A DNA stretch of 64,000 bases, from the NCBI GenBank assembly GCA_040219135.1, contig JAVJTA010000002.1, positions 186,001 through 250,000 on the forward strand. The letters run 5' to 3'. The notes under the pieces were generated by a model. The model was not told the origin of the DNA. It saw only the letters and a list, made by a program, of their open reading frames with translations, and ran no database searches. Positions within the stretch are counted from its first letter, which is position 1, and each line of letters starts with the position of its first letter. A program made the position numbers and the translations under genes. The DNA is from UBA7803 sp040219135 (lineage in GTDB: Bacteria; Pseudomonadota; Gammaproteobacteria; Pseudomonadales; Azotimanducaceae). Positions 51,796-62,254 of the stretch are shown here, one piece after another.

Positions 51796-53399
51796 GGCGT
51801 CTCGAGCGTCGGCACAAAGCGGGGTTCGAGGCGGGCGTCGGTGGCGTGCTCGAAGCTGCGGGCGATCTGGATGAGACCGGCTTCGGAAAACGGCGGACCG
51901 ACGAACGCTACCCCCACCGGCAGACCGCGGACATTGCCGGCCGGCACCGTGATGCTGGGAAATCCGGACATGGCCGCCAGCGACGAGCTGCCCACCATGA
52001 AGCGATCGCCGGCGAGCCAGTCGGTTTTCCAGGCGAACGATCCCGCGGCAGTCAGCAGCGCGTCGAGATCCTGCTCGGCGAAGATTGCGGCCAGGGCCGC
52101 GCGCATGCGCAGCGGACCGTTCTGCAGCGCCGCGAGGTAGTCGGGGTCGTCGAGACCGCCCTTGTCGACGGCTTCGAGGAACACGCCCTGGCCGAACAGC
52201 GGCATGACCGTATCGGCGTGGTCGCGGTTCCAGACGATGAGCTCCGCCAGGGTGTCACGGTCTTCGGGCACCGGGTGGTCGGCCAGATAGGCGTTCAGGC
52301 CGGCCTTGAACTCGAACAGCATCACCTGATACTCGGCGTCGAACATCCCGGGGTCCGGGGTGAGGGCGACCGGGTCCACCAGCTCCGCGCCGAGCCGGCC
52401 GAGCTGCTCGACGCTGCGCTCGACGATCGCGTCCACCGCCGCCAGCTCGCCGGCGCCGAAGTAGTTGCGGAACACGCCGATGCGCACCCCGTCGAGCCGG
52501 GTGCCGGTCGCAGCCCCGGTGAACGTCGGCGGGCCATCGGGAAAGCGGCGGGCGCCGGGGTCCGCGGGGTCGGCGTCGACGAGGACCTCGAGCAGCAGCG
52601 CGGCGTCGCTGACGCTGCGCGCCATGGGGCCGGCGGTGTCCTGGGTGTGGGAGATGGGGATGATGCCGTGGCGGCTGACCGTGCCGACCGTGGGCTTGAT
52701 GCCGACGATGCCGTTGATGGCCGACGGGCAGATGATGGAACCGTCGGTTTCGGTGCCCACCGCCAGCGGCGCCAGCCTGGCGGCCACGGCTACCGCGGAG
52801 CCGCTCGAGGAACCGCAGGGGTTGCGGTCGAGCACGTGGGGATTCCTGGTCTGCCCGCCGACGCTGCTCCAGCCGCTGCTCGATTCGTTGGAGCGGAAAT
52901 TGGCCCACTCGCTGAGGTTTGTCTTGCCGAGGATCACCGCGCCGGCGTTGCGCAGCCGGGTCACCAGATGCGCATCCACGGCGGCGACATGGTCGGCGAG
53001 GGCCAGGGAGCCGGCGTGGGTGGGCATGCGGTCGGCCGTGTCGACGTTGGCTTTGAGGATCACGGGAATGCCGTGCAGCGGACCCTTGCTGCCGTGCGCC
53101 TGGAAATAGCGGTCCAGGGCGGCGGCGTTGGCCTCGGCCTCCGGGTTCAGCTCGACGATGGCGTTCAGCGTCGGCCCTGCGCTGTCGATGGCGGCGATGC
53201 GCTCGAGGTAGGCGGCGGTCACCGCAGCCGCGGACAGCTCGCCGGCGCGGATCTTCTCGGCCAGTGTGGTCGCTGTGAGTTCGGTGACGTCGGGCGTCCG
53301 GGCCGCGGCGGTCCTGACGAGGAGTAGGCCGGGGAGCAAGCCGAGGAGGAGGAGGGCGCCGAGCAGCGTGGCCGGCCGCAGCGACGGTTCTCTCCGCAT
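51792..53399 (-). CDS. Exported amidase, amidase-signature family
   Basis: 535 residues. A hydrophobic N-terminus (LLGALLLLGLLPGLLL) followed by RTAAARTPDV predicts export or membrane anchoring. The amidase-signature catalytic triad is visible: lysine in VILKANVDT, serine in GGQTRNPHVLDRNPCGSSSGSA, and the nucleophile region ETDGSIICPSAINGIVGIKP. The substrate is unknown; secreted members cleave peptide or aryl amides. Its start overlaps the folB stop, an odd partner for a folate gene. Confidence 0.88.
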   Translation of the reverse strand: MRREPSLRPATLLGALLLLGLLPGLLLVRTAAARTPDVTELTATTLAEKIRAGELSAAAVTAAYLERIAAIDSAGPTLNAIVELNPEAEANAAALDRYFQAHGSKGPLHGIPVILKANVDTADRMPTHAGSLALADHVAAVDAHLVTRLRNAGAVILGKTNLSEWANFRSNESSSGWSSVGGQTRNPHVLDRNPCGSSSGSAVAVAARLAPLAVGTETDGSIICPSAINGIVGIKPTVGTVSRHGIIPISHTQDTAGPMARSVSDAALLLEVLVDADPADPGARRFPDGPPTFTGAATGTRLDGVRIGVFRNYFGAGELAAVDAIVERSVEQLGRLGAELVDPVALTPDPGMFDAEYQVMLFEFKAGLNAYLADHPVPEDRDTLAELIVWNRDHADTVMPLFGQGVFLEAVDKGGLDDPDYLAALQNGPLRMRAALAAIFAEQDLDALLTAAGSFAWKTDWLAGDRFMVGSSSLAAMSGFPSITVPAGNVRGLPVGVAFVGPPFSEAGLIQIARSFEHATDARLEPRFVPTLETP

Positions 53400-53752
53400 C
53401 AGCGCTTACGCCGTTCGATGCTCACGCCGACGCTGTCGGCCTCGCGAATGGCCGCGGGTTTCTCCACCTCCACACGGACCCGCTGGATCGGGAATTCGTG
53501 CAGGAGCAGCTGGGCGATGTGTTCCGCCAGGGTCTCCACCAGCTTGAATTTGCCTTCCATGGTGAGTGCGGCCACGCGGCCGGCGGCCACGGCGTAGTCC
53601 AGAGCCTGGCCGATGTCGTCGTCCCGCGCGGGGGCGCTCGCGTCCGTGGCCATGGCGAAGCTGATGCGCACCGGCTGCGCCGTGACCCGTTCCTCGGGGT
53701 TGACGCCGAGAATGGCCTCCACGGTAAGCGAGCGAACGAATACGGTATCCAA
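53399..53752 (-). CDS. folB: Dihydroneopterin aldolase
   Basis: 117 residues from a TTG at 53752, immediately after the tsaD stop with no gap, and overlapping the amidase start at its end. FolB signatures: LTVEAILGVNPEERVTAQPVRI, ALDYAVAAGRV, KLVETLAEHIAQLLL and VRVEVEKPAAIREADSVGV. It splits dihydroneopterin in folate synthesis, or epimerises it. The TTG start and the packed tsaD-folB-amidase junctions suggest translational coupling. Confidence 0.9.
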   Translation of the reverse strand: MDTVFVRSLTVEAILGVNPEERVTAQPVRISFAMATDASAPARDDDIGQALDYAVAAGRVAALTMEGKFKLVETLAEHIAQLLLHEFPIQRVRVEVEKPAAIREADSVGVSIERRKR

Positions 53753-54790
53753 TCAACCTCCCGGAACGCTCAGTTCGGTCATGGGCCAGCGGGCCCGGAC
53801 CTCGACGGCGAGATCTGACTCGGGATCGGCGGCTTCGCCGGCGAGCAGCCGGCGGCAGCCGGCGTAGGCGATCATGGCGCCGTTGTCCGTGCACAGCCGC
53901 GGCGCGGCGTAGTAGATCTCCGCCGGAACGCGGTCGGCCAGGCGCTGGCGCAGCCGGCCGTTGGCGCTGACGCCGCCGGCCACGACCAGGTGGGCCACGC
54001 CGGTCTGCTCCACGGCGCGCCGGCACTTGATGGCGAGGGTGTCCACCACCGCCTCCTCGAACGCCCGGGCGATGTCGGCCCGATCCTGATCGGTGAGCGG
54101 CTGCTGCGCGGCCACGGTGTTCAGGGTGAAGGTCTTGAGGCCGCTGAAGCTGAAGTCGAGCCCCGGGCGGTCGGTCATGGGCCGCGGAAAGCGGAACCGG
54201 GTCGGATCGCCGCCCTCGGCGCAGCGCGCCAGGTGCGGGCCCCCGGGGTAGCCGAGGCCGAGCATCTTCGCCGCCTTGTCGAAGGCCTCGCCGGCGGCGT
54301 CGTCGAGGGATTCTCCGAGCATTTCGTAGGCGCCGAGGCCGTTCACGAGCACCAGCTGGGTGTGGCCGCCCGAGACCAGCAGGGCGATGAACGGCAGCGG
54401 CGGCTCGCGATTCTCCGCGCGATCTCCAATGAGCGGCGCAAGCAGATGGGCTTCCATGTGGTGGACGCCGATGGCGCGCACGCCGAGGCTCCAGGCGAGG
54501 GCGCGGCCGAAGGTGGCGCCTACCAGCAGGGCGCCCAGCAGGCCCGGACCGGCGGTGTAGGCGACGGCGTCGAGGTCATCCAGCGTCCTGCCGGCTTTGC
54601 CGAGCACCTCCTCGGTCAGCGGAATCAGCTTGCGGATGTGATCCCGCGACGCGAGTTCCGGGACCACGCCGCCGTAGGTCGCGTGCAGGGCCGCCTGGCT
54701 GTACAGCGCGTCCGCCAGCAGACCGTGCTCGGCGTGGTACACGGCCACCCCGGTTTCGTCGCAGGAAGTCTCTATGCCCAGCACCAGCAT
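53753..54790 (-). CDS. tsaD: tRNA threonylcarbamoyladenosine transferase TsaD
   Basis: 345 residues from the ATG at 54790 (MLVLGIETSCDETGVA). ASKHA-fold ATPase: GLGIE-like start, metal ligands in VHHMEAHLLA, LLVSGGHTQLVLV, GEAFDKAAKMLGLGYPGGP, DFSFSGLKT, VAGGVSANGRLR and CTDNGAMIAYAG. It transfers the threonylcarbamoyl group to A37 of tRNAs with TsaB and TsaE. It is divergent from rpsU, the classic arrangement. Confidence 0.96.
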   Translation of the reverse strand: MLVLGIETSCDETGVAVYHAEHGLLADALYSQAALHATYGGVVPELASRDHIRKLIPLTEEVLGKAGRTLDDLDAVAYTAGPGLLGALLVGATFGRALAWSLGVRAIGVHHMEAHLLAPLIGDRAENREPPLPFIALLVSGGHTQLVLVNGLGAYEMLGESLDDAAGEAFDKAAKMLGLGYPGGPHLARCAEGGDPTRFRFPRPMTDRPGLDFSFSGLKTFTLNTVAAQQPLTDQDRADIARAFEEAVVDTLAIKCRRAVEQTGVAHLVVAGGVSANGRLRQRLADRVPAEIYYAAPRLCTDNGAMIAYAGCRRLLAGEAADPESDLAVEVRARWPMTELSVPGG

Positions 54791-54949
54791 GGGCGCATGG
54801 TAACCCGCAGGCGGCTTTTGCAAAGCCCCGGCGATCGCTTTAGAATTCGCCGGCTTTGGCGGTCCCGTGGGTATCGGCGGCAGGTAGTGCCCGATTCCCG
54901 GCCGAGGATCTGTAGACGAACAATCAGAGTGGTCGAATAGAGTGATCGA

Positions 54950-55165
54950 ATGCCGAGTGTAAAAGTCAAAGAGAACGAGCCCTTCGACGTGGCGCTGCGG
55001 CGCTTCAAGCGCTCCTGCGAAAAGGCCGGCGTGCTGTCCGAGGTCCGTCGCCGCGAGTTCTACGAGAAGCCCACGTCCGTGCGCAAGCGCAAGGCCGCCG
55101 CCGCGGTCAAGCGTCACGCCAAAAAGCTGCAGCGCGAAGCCCGACGGTTCGAAAAGAACTTCTGA
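54950..55165 (+). CDS. rpsU: 30S ribosomal protein S21
   Basis: 71 residues, exactly the E. coli length: MPSVKVKENEPFDVALRRFK through the highly basic C-terminal helix (RKRKAAAAVKRHAKKLQREA). First gene of the macromolecular synthesis operon rpsU-dnaG-rpoD, here with yqeY and manC inserted before dnaG. A 10-bp hairpin follows the stop. Confidence 0.96.
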   Translation: MPSVKVKENEPFDVALRRFKRSCEKAGVLSEVRRREFYEKPTSVRKRKAAAAVKRHAKKLQREARRFEKNF

Positions 55166-55169
55166 TCCC

Positions 55170-55194
55170 GCGGGAGCGCTTCCCGCGCTCCCGC
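55170..55194 (+). terminator. Hairpin after rpsU
   Basis: GCGGGAGCGC (55170-55179), a 5-nt loop, GCGCTCCCGC (55185-55194): a perfect 10-bp stem five nt past the rpsU stop. E. coli has a partial terminator at the same place that lets rpsU be expressed more than dnaG. No T-run follows, so attenuation or RNA processing is more likely than full termination. Confidence 0.65.
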
Positions 55195-55227
55195 TCTCCT
55201 CACGTCGGAATCACCTCGGAGCCGGCC

Positions 55228-55680
55228 ATGACCCAGTCGGATCTCAAGAGCACCATTGGCGCCGCCACGACGGCGGCCATGAAGGCCCGGGACAAGCCGC
55301 GTCTTGCCACCCTGCGGCTCGTCAACGCGGAGATCAAGCGGGTGGAAGTCGATGAGCGCCGCGAGCTCGCGGACGCCGACATCGTCAGCATCCTCACCCG
55401 CATGCTCAAGCAGCGCCAGGATTCCCTCGGTCAGTTCGAGCAGGCCGGCCGCGACGATCTGGCGGCCCAGGAGCGCTACGAGATCGGCATCGTCCAGGAG
55501 TTCCTCCCCGAACCTCTCGACGACGCCGCCCTGGATAACCTGATTGCGGCCGCCATCGACCAGACCGGGGCCAGCTCCATGCGCGACATGGGCAAAGTGA
55601 TGGCCATTCTCAAGCCCCAGGTCGAGGGGCGCGCCGACATGGGCGCGGTCAGCGGCAGGGTCAAAGCCCGGCTCGGTTGA
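55228..55680 (+). CDS. YqeY/GatB-like protein
   Basis: 150 residues with GGAG before the ATG. The YqeY family has a helical N-terminal half (LKSTIGAATTAAMKARDKPRLATLRLV, AEIKRVEVDERRE) and a C-terminal GatB-type tail domain (MGKVMAILKPQVEGRADMGAVSGRVKA). It may bind tRNA, as the GatB tail does; function unproven. Standard gammaproteobacterial position between rpsU and dnaG. Confidence 0.9.
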   Translation: MTQSDLKSTIGAATTAAMKARDKPRLATLRLVNAEIKRVEVDERRELADADIVSILTRMLKQRQDSLGQFEQAGRDDLAAQERYEIGIVQEFLPEPLDDAALDNLIAAAIDQTGASSMRDMGKVMAILKPQVEGRADMGAVSGRVKARLG

Positions 55681-55789
55681 CCAGACGCGGCGATTGTGGC
55701 GCCGGTTCAGCTTACATTCGAGTCGTGGAGCCCCTGGGCTCTCCGTGTTACATGGACGAACTGGTAACGCCGAGGGCACTGCGCGCTTC

Positions 55790-57196
55790 ATGAGTCCAAT
55801 CATTCCCGTCATTCTCGCCGGCGGCACCGGCAGCCGGCTGTGGCCCCTGTCGCGCGAACTGTTTCCCAAGCAGTTCCACACCCTGTTCGGTGACGAATCG
55901 CTTCTGCAGAGCACGCTGCGGCGGGCGGCTCGAGCCGCCGGGCAGCCGCCGGTGATCGTCTGCAACGAAGAGCACCGCTTCATGGTCGCCGAGCAGTGCC
56001 GTGAGATCGGCAGCGCCTGGCAGCGGATCATGCTCGAACCGGAAGGCCGCAATACCGCGCCGGCCATTGCTCTGGCTGCCCTCGAGGTGTGTCGGGCCCA
56101 CGGTGACGGCATTCTGCTGGTGCTGCCTTCCGATCATCTGGTCGCCGACGTCGACGCCTTCGTGGCGGCGGTAGCGCGCGCCGCTGCTGCTGCCGCCGGG
56201 GGCGCGCTGGTGACCTTCGGCGTCCGGCCCACGGCGGCCGAAACCGGATACGGCTACATCGAAGCGCCTGGCGCCGCCGGTGACGCGGCCGTGCCGGTGA
56301 AGAGTTTCGTCGAGAAGCCGGACGCCGCCACCGCGGCCGGGTATTTCGCCTCCGGCGACCATTTCTGGAACAGCGGGATGTTCGTGTTCGGCGCGAAGCG
56401 TTTTCTCGACGAGCTGGAGCGGTTGCAGCCTGAGATTCGTCAGTGCACGACCGCTGCGTTCGAGGGCGGCAGCGAGGATCTCGACTTCTTCCGCCCTGCG
56501 CCTGCGTTTCTGGACTGCCCGGCGATCTCCGTGGACTACGCGGTGATGGAACGGACCCGGCACGCCATGGTGGTGCCGGTGGCCTTCGGCTGGAGTGACG
56601 TCGGCTCCTGGTCGGCGATCTGGGAAGCTTCGCCCCAGGACGACGCCGGCAACCACTTCGTTGGCGACGTCCTCGACGTCGATACCCGCAACTCCTACGT
56701 GCTGGCGCAGAACCGCCTGGTCGGCGCCATCGGCGTGAGCAACCTGATCGTCGTCGAGACTGCGGATGCGGTGCTGGTGGCGGACAAGGACAGGGTGCAG
56801 GACGTCAAGCAGCTGGTGGCGCGGCTCAAGGGCTGCGCGCGTCCGGAATATCTGAATCACACGGAGGTGTTCCGGCCCTGGGGCAGCTATGAAGGCGTGG
56901 AAGTCGGCGAGCGATATCAGGTCAAGCGCATCAAGGTGAAACCCGGGCAGAAGCTATCCCTGCAGATGCACCATCACCGCAGCGAGCACTGGATCGTGGT
57001 CCGGGGCACGGCGGAAGTGACCCGCGGTGACGAGGTCTTCACCCTCACCGAGAACGAGAGCACCTACATTCCGCTCGGCGTCACCCATCGGCTGGCAAAT
57101 CCGGGCAGGCTGCCACTGGAGCTGATCGAGGTGCAGGTCGGAGCCTATCTCGGCGAGGACGACATCGTCCGTTTCGAGGATCAGTACGGCCGCTGA
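55790..57196 (+). CDS. manC: Mannose-1-phosphate guanylyltransferase / mannose-6-phosphate isomerase
   Basis: 468 residues from the ATG at 55790 (MSPIIPVILAGGTGSRLWPLSR), typical of the bifunctional type II enzyme. Pyrophosphorylase FVEKP motif in KSFVEKPDAAT, and a C-terminal cupin isomerase domain with metal ligands (LQMHHHRSEHWIVVRGTAEV, STYIPLGVTHRLANPG). It makes GDP-mannose for exopolysaccharide or LPS. It sits inside the rpsU-dnaG-rpoD operon, where it does not normally occur, and polysaccharide genes follow rpoD. The 109 nt before it hold a small hairpin at 55727-55744. Confidence 0.95.
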   Translation: MSPIIPVILAGGTGSRLWPLSRELFPKQFHTLFGDESLLQSTLRRAARAAGQPPVIVCNEEHRFMVAEQCREIGSAWQRIMLEPEGRNTAPAIALAALEVCRAHGDGILLVLPSDHLVADVDAFVAAVARAAAAAAGGALVTFGVRPTAAETGYGYIEAPGAAGDAAVPVKSFVEKPDAATAAGYFASGDHFWNSGMFVFGAKRFLDELERLQPEIRQCTTAAFEGGSEDLDFFRPAPAFLDCPAISVDYAVMERTRHAMVVPVAFGWSDVGSWSAIWEASPQDDAGNHFVGDVLDVDTRNSYVLAQNRLVGAIGVSNLIVVETADAVLVADKDRVQDVKQLVARLKGCARPEYLNHTEVFRPWGSYEGVEVGERYQVKRIKVKPGQKLSLQMHHHRSEHWIVVRGTAEVTRGDEVFTLTENESTYIPLGVTHRLANPGRLPLELIEVQVGAYLGEDDIVRFEDQYGR

Positions 57197-57233
57197 GTCA
57201 TGGGCGATTTTCATTCATGGTAGATTGGCCCGC

Positions 57234-58970
57234 ATGGGCCGCATCCCTCAGTCCTTCATCAATGATCTGCTGAACCGGGTCGACATCGTCGACGTGATCG
57301 ATGCGCGCCTGACGCTGAAAAAGGCCGGCAAGAACTATCAGGCCCTGTGCCCGTTCCACAACGAAAAAACGCCGTCGTTCTCGGTGGCGCCGGACAAGCA
57401 GTTCTATCACTGCTTCGGCTGCGGCGTGAGCGGCACCGCGCTGACCTTCCTGATGGAGTTCGACCGGCTCGAATTCGTCGAGGCGGTGGAGTCACTGGCC
57501 CGGCTCGCCGGCGTGGAAGTGCCGCGGGAGGAGGGGGGGCGGCCGCAGAAAGACCACTCCGATCTCTACGATCTGCTCGGTCGGGCAGAGCGCTTTTTCC
57601 GGCGGTCGCTGAAGCAGACGCCGGAAGCCGTCGCCTACCTGAAGGGCCGCGGGCTCTCCGGCGAGGTGGCCCGGGATTTCGGCATCGGCTACGCGCCGGA
57701 TGCCTGGCACGATCTCGGCGAAGCGCTCGCGGCGGTGCCCGAGGCCCGGCTGCTGGAGGCCGGGCTGCTGATCCGCAACGACAGCGGTCGCGTCTACGAC
57801 CGCTTCCGCGGCCGGGTGATGTTCCCGATCCGCGATACCCGCGGCCGGGTCATCGGCTTCGGTGGCCGTGTGCTCGGCGGCGACGCCGGGGGCCCGAAGT
57901 ACCTGAACTCGCCGGAAACCGAGGTATTCCACAAGGGCCGCGAGCTGTACGGCCTCTACGAGGCGCGCCGTGCCCTGCGGCGCCTTGACCGGCTGCTGGT
58001 GGTAGAAGGCTACATGGACGTGGTGGCGCTGGCCCAGGCAGGTATCGCCAACGCCGTGGCCACCCTGGGCACTTCAACGACGCCCGAGCATTTCAAAAAG
58101 CTGTACCGCTACACGGAGGAGGTGGTGTGCTGCTTCGACGGCGACAACGCCGGCCGCCAGGCTGCCTGGCGGGCCCTCGAGTCGGCGCTGCCGGTGCTCG
58201 AGGAAGGCCGCAAGCTCAAGTTCATGTTTCTGCCCGAGGGCGAGGACCCGGACAGCCTGGTCCGGGCCAGAGGTAAGGGCGAGTTCGAGCGGCTGATCGG
58301 CGCGGCGGATCCCGCCATCGAGTATCTGTTCAACCGCCTGGCCGACGGTCTGGACCTGCGCAACCTGGACGACCAGGCGCGTCTGGCGAGCCTCGCCATG
58401 CCGCACATCGACAAAGCGCCGGAGGGCGTGCTGCGTCAGCTGATGATCAACCGGCTCAGCTCGCTGACCGGTCTGGCGCCCCGCGGCGGCCGCGGGTCCG
58501 TTCGTGCCGGCTCTGCCGCGGCGCGGCCTCGGGCCAGCGGCCAGGCGAGCGCGCGTACCACGGCGCTGTCCAAGCGCCTGCTGGGGCTGCTGCTGCAGGA
58601 TCCGCAGACGCTGCTCAACCTCCCGGTAGCGGATCGAACCCGCTTGTCGAATCTGGACGGGGCTGACCTCTTCATCCAGGTTGTCAAATATATAGACGAA
58701 AACCCGAACGTCGACGCCGCCGAGATTCTCGGGCGCTGGTCGGGCACCCCGGAGCACGTCCTTCTGATCGAGTTGCTGCGGCGTCCCCTGAGCCTGCCCG
58801 AGGCGGCGATTCAGGCCGAATTCGGCGAAGGGGTTACCCGCTACCTGGCGCTCACCGAGCGTGCCCACCGGCAGCGTAAGCTGGCCGAGATGCGCCAGCA
58901 GCCATCGCGGGAGAAGTTCGCCGAATACTGGTCGATGAAGCGCGGCCCATCCGAGCGCGAGGGTCACTGA
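57234..58970 (+). CDS. dnaG: DNA primase
   Basis: 578 residues from the ATG at 57234 (MGRIPQSFINDLLNRV); a TTG three codons upstream is in frame. Zinc-binding domain ALCPFHNEKTPSFSV with CFGCGVSGTAL, then the TOPRIM core (VVEGYMDVVALAQ, FDGDNAGRQAAWRAL), and a C-terminal helicase-binding domain near ALSKRLLGLLLQDP. It synthesises primers for Okazaki fragments. It lies 37 nt after manC. Confidence 0.96.
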   Translation: MGRIPQSFINDLLNRVDIVDVIDARLTLKKAGKNYQALCPFHNEKTPSFSVAPDKQFYHCFGCGVSGTALTFLMEFDRLEFVEAVESLARLAGVEVPREEGGRPQKDHSDLYDLLGRAERFFRRSLKQTPEAVAYLKGRGLSGEVARDFGIGYAPDAWHDLGEALAAVPEARLLEAGLLIRNDSGRVYDRFRGRVMFPIRDTRGRVIGFGGRVLGGDAGGPKYLNSPETEVFHKGRELYGLYEARRALRRLDRLLVVEGYMDVVALAQAGIANAVATLGTSTTPEHFKKLYRYTEEVVCCFDGDNAGRQAAWRALESALPVLEEGRKLKFMFLPEGEDPDSLVRARGKGEFERLIGAADPAIEYLFNRLADGLDLRNLDDQARLASLAMPHIDKAPEGVLRQLMINRLSSLTGLAPRGGRGSVRAGSAAARPRASGQASARTTALSKRLLGLLLQDPQTLLNLPVADRTRLSNLDGADLFIQVVKYIDENPNVDAAEILGRWSGTPEHVLLIELLRRPLSLPEAAIQAEFGEGVTRYLALTERAHRQRKLAEMRQQPSREKFAEYWSMKRGPSEREGH

Positions 58971-59008
58971 TCGGCAACCATCACGGGCGCTCCCGGTCTA
59001 AGGAGACA

Positions 59009-59050
59009 GTTGTAAAGCGGGTGGTGGGTCCCCAGATAGGCCGCTATAAT
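59009..59050 (+). promoter_or_regulatory. Promoter candidates for rpoD
   Basis: The 228-nt dnaG-rpoD gap (58971-59198) contains a perfect TATAAT at 59045-59050, without a good -35 at 17 bp. Slightly upstream, GTTGTAAAG (59009-59017) and CCCCAGAT (59030-59037) are each one base off the heat-shock sigma-32 -35 and -10 boxes. E. coli rpoD has an internal heat-shock promoter in the same operon position. Confidence 0.45.
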
Positions 59051-59198
59051 GGCGAGTTCGGCTGGGGATCAGGACTCTACCGCGGGCGGGCGCCGCGGGG
59101 GTAGCACTCGGGTCCAGGGCCGCCGGGCAACGCAGACGCAGACCGCCGCCTGGGAACCTCCAGCCCCGGGCCGGCAAAACGCATCACTACGAGGTGAC

Positions 59199-61034
<1,836 letters not shown>

Positions 61035-61067
61035 GCCCGGCTCGTTGAGCGCGGCGGGCGCCGGACG

Positions 61068-62254
61068 GTGAGCCTGAGTCCCGGCGGGCTGCAGATCCCT
61101 GCAGCCCTCACCCGTTCGGAGCAGGCGTTTGGCGCCCTGTTCGCGCTGCTGAGCCTGAGTTTTTTTTTGTTCCGGATCAGGCCGGCCGCAACCTCGTTCT
61201 CTATCTGACCGCGCTTTCGGCCCACGGCTTCGCGTTCGCTGGCTGGCGCTGGCGGACGGCGTTCGGCCAGCCCGGCGGCGCGGCCGTGCTGGTGCTGGTT
61301 CTGGTGCCTGCGTCGTCGCTCGCCTGGAGTGCCGGGGCCAGCGTCGACGTCGAGAAAGATCTGCTGATCGCCGCCTATTGCCTGCTCGCGTGCTGCTTCG
61401 GCATGGCCCAGGTGCTTCACCGGCGTCCGTCACTGAGCGAAAGTCTGGCGCTGCTGCTGCTGGCTGCGGGGAACGTAGCCGCGGCGGCCTCTTTGGTCGC
61501 CTGGGGGCTGGCCGGCACCGGCGAGCCGGCGCGTCTGGTCGGCGTCTGGGGGCTCGACAACCCGGTACACGGATCGGTGCTGGTGCTCGGTAGCACCCTG
61601 CCGGCGCTGGCGCTCATGCTCGCCGGTCGCCGTTCGCGCCGCTGGGTCGCCGCGCTGGCACTGCCGTTGGCATTCGCCCTGCTCGCCGGCGCCCGCACGG
61701 CGGCGGCAGCCTATCTGCTCGCCGCGCTCGCTCTGGTCGGCAGCCGTCAGCCGCGTGCCGCGGCCTGGGCCGCCATGGCTGCGCTGGTGGTCGCCGGCGT
61801 CGGCCTGTGGCTCATCGGCGTCGACCGGGCCATCGAGATCTGGCTATCCCGGGGCCTGTCCTACCGCGATGTGGTCTGGCAGCAGGTCTGGACCGCCTAT
61901 CGGGATTGCCCGGCGCTGGTCGGCTGCGGCATCGCCACGCCGCTGTCGGTGGAGTTCGCCGGGGTCCGTGGCGAGCGCGCCCACAGCATCTTCGTCGCCG
62001 CCCTCTACCATCAAGGGCTGGTCGGGCTGACGCTGTTCGTCGGCGCCGTCGCCGTTCTGCTGTGGCGCGGGGTCCGGGATGCCGCCGCGGACGTTCAGGG
62101 TTGGGCCTGGATGCTCGGGTTCGTGCTGCTCGCCAACGCGACCAGCGGCGACCACTTGCTGGTACGCGGGTCGCTGTTCTGGCCGTGCTTCTGGATCCCG
62201 GCGCTGGTGCTCGCCGCTAGAGCCGGGGAAAAGCCGACGCCAGGGCGGCCTTGA
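61068..62254 (+). CDS. O-antigen ligase/polymerase-like membrane protein, out of frame at a T9 tract
   Basis: A GTG at 61068 opens a frame with a first membrane helix (FGALFALLSLS) but stops at 61206. The -1 frame continues the protein through VPDQAGRNLVLYLTALSAHGFAF to 62254. The join lies in nine T residues at 61160-61168. The 3' part has many membrane helices and the Wzy_C-type pattern: YRDVVWQQVWTAYRDCPALVGCGI, then ERAHSIFVAALYHQGLVGL. A family member would polymerise or ligate O-antigen or capsule in the inner membrane. It is either a pseudogene, phase-variable, rescued by slippage, or a homopolymer assembly error. It overlaps the pyruvyl-transferase gene tail-to-tail by 38 bp. Confidence 0.75.
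61160..61168 (+). repeat. Nine-T homopolymer inside the O-antigen ligase gene
   Basis: GAGT followed by eight more T, then G. A T9 run in coding sequence stands out against the GC-rich surroundings. It is also a perfect slippery sequence (T TTT TTT) for -1 frameshifting. Adding one T, or removing two, would join the two frames. Confidence 0.9.
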
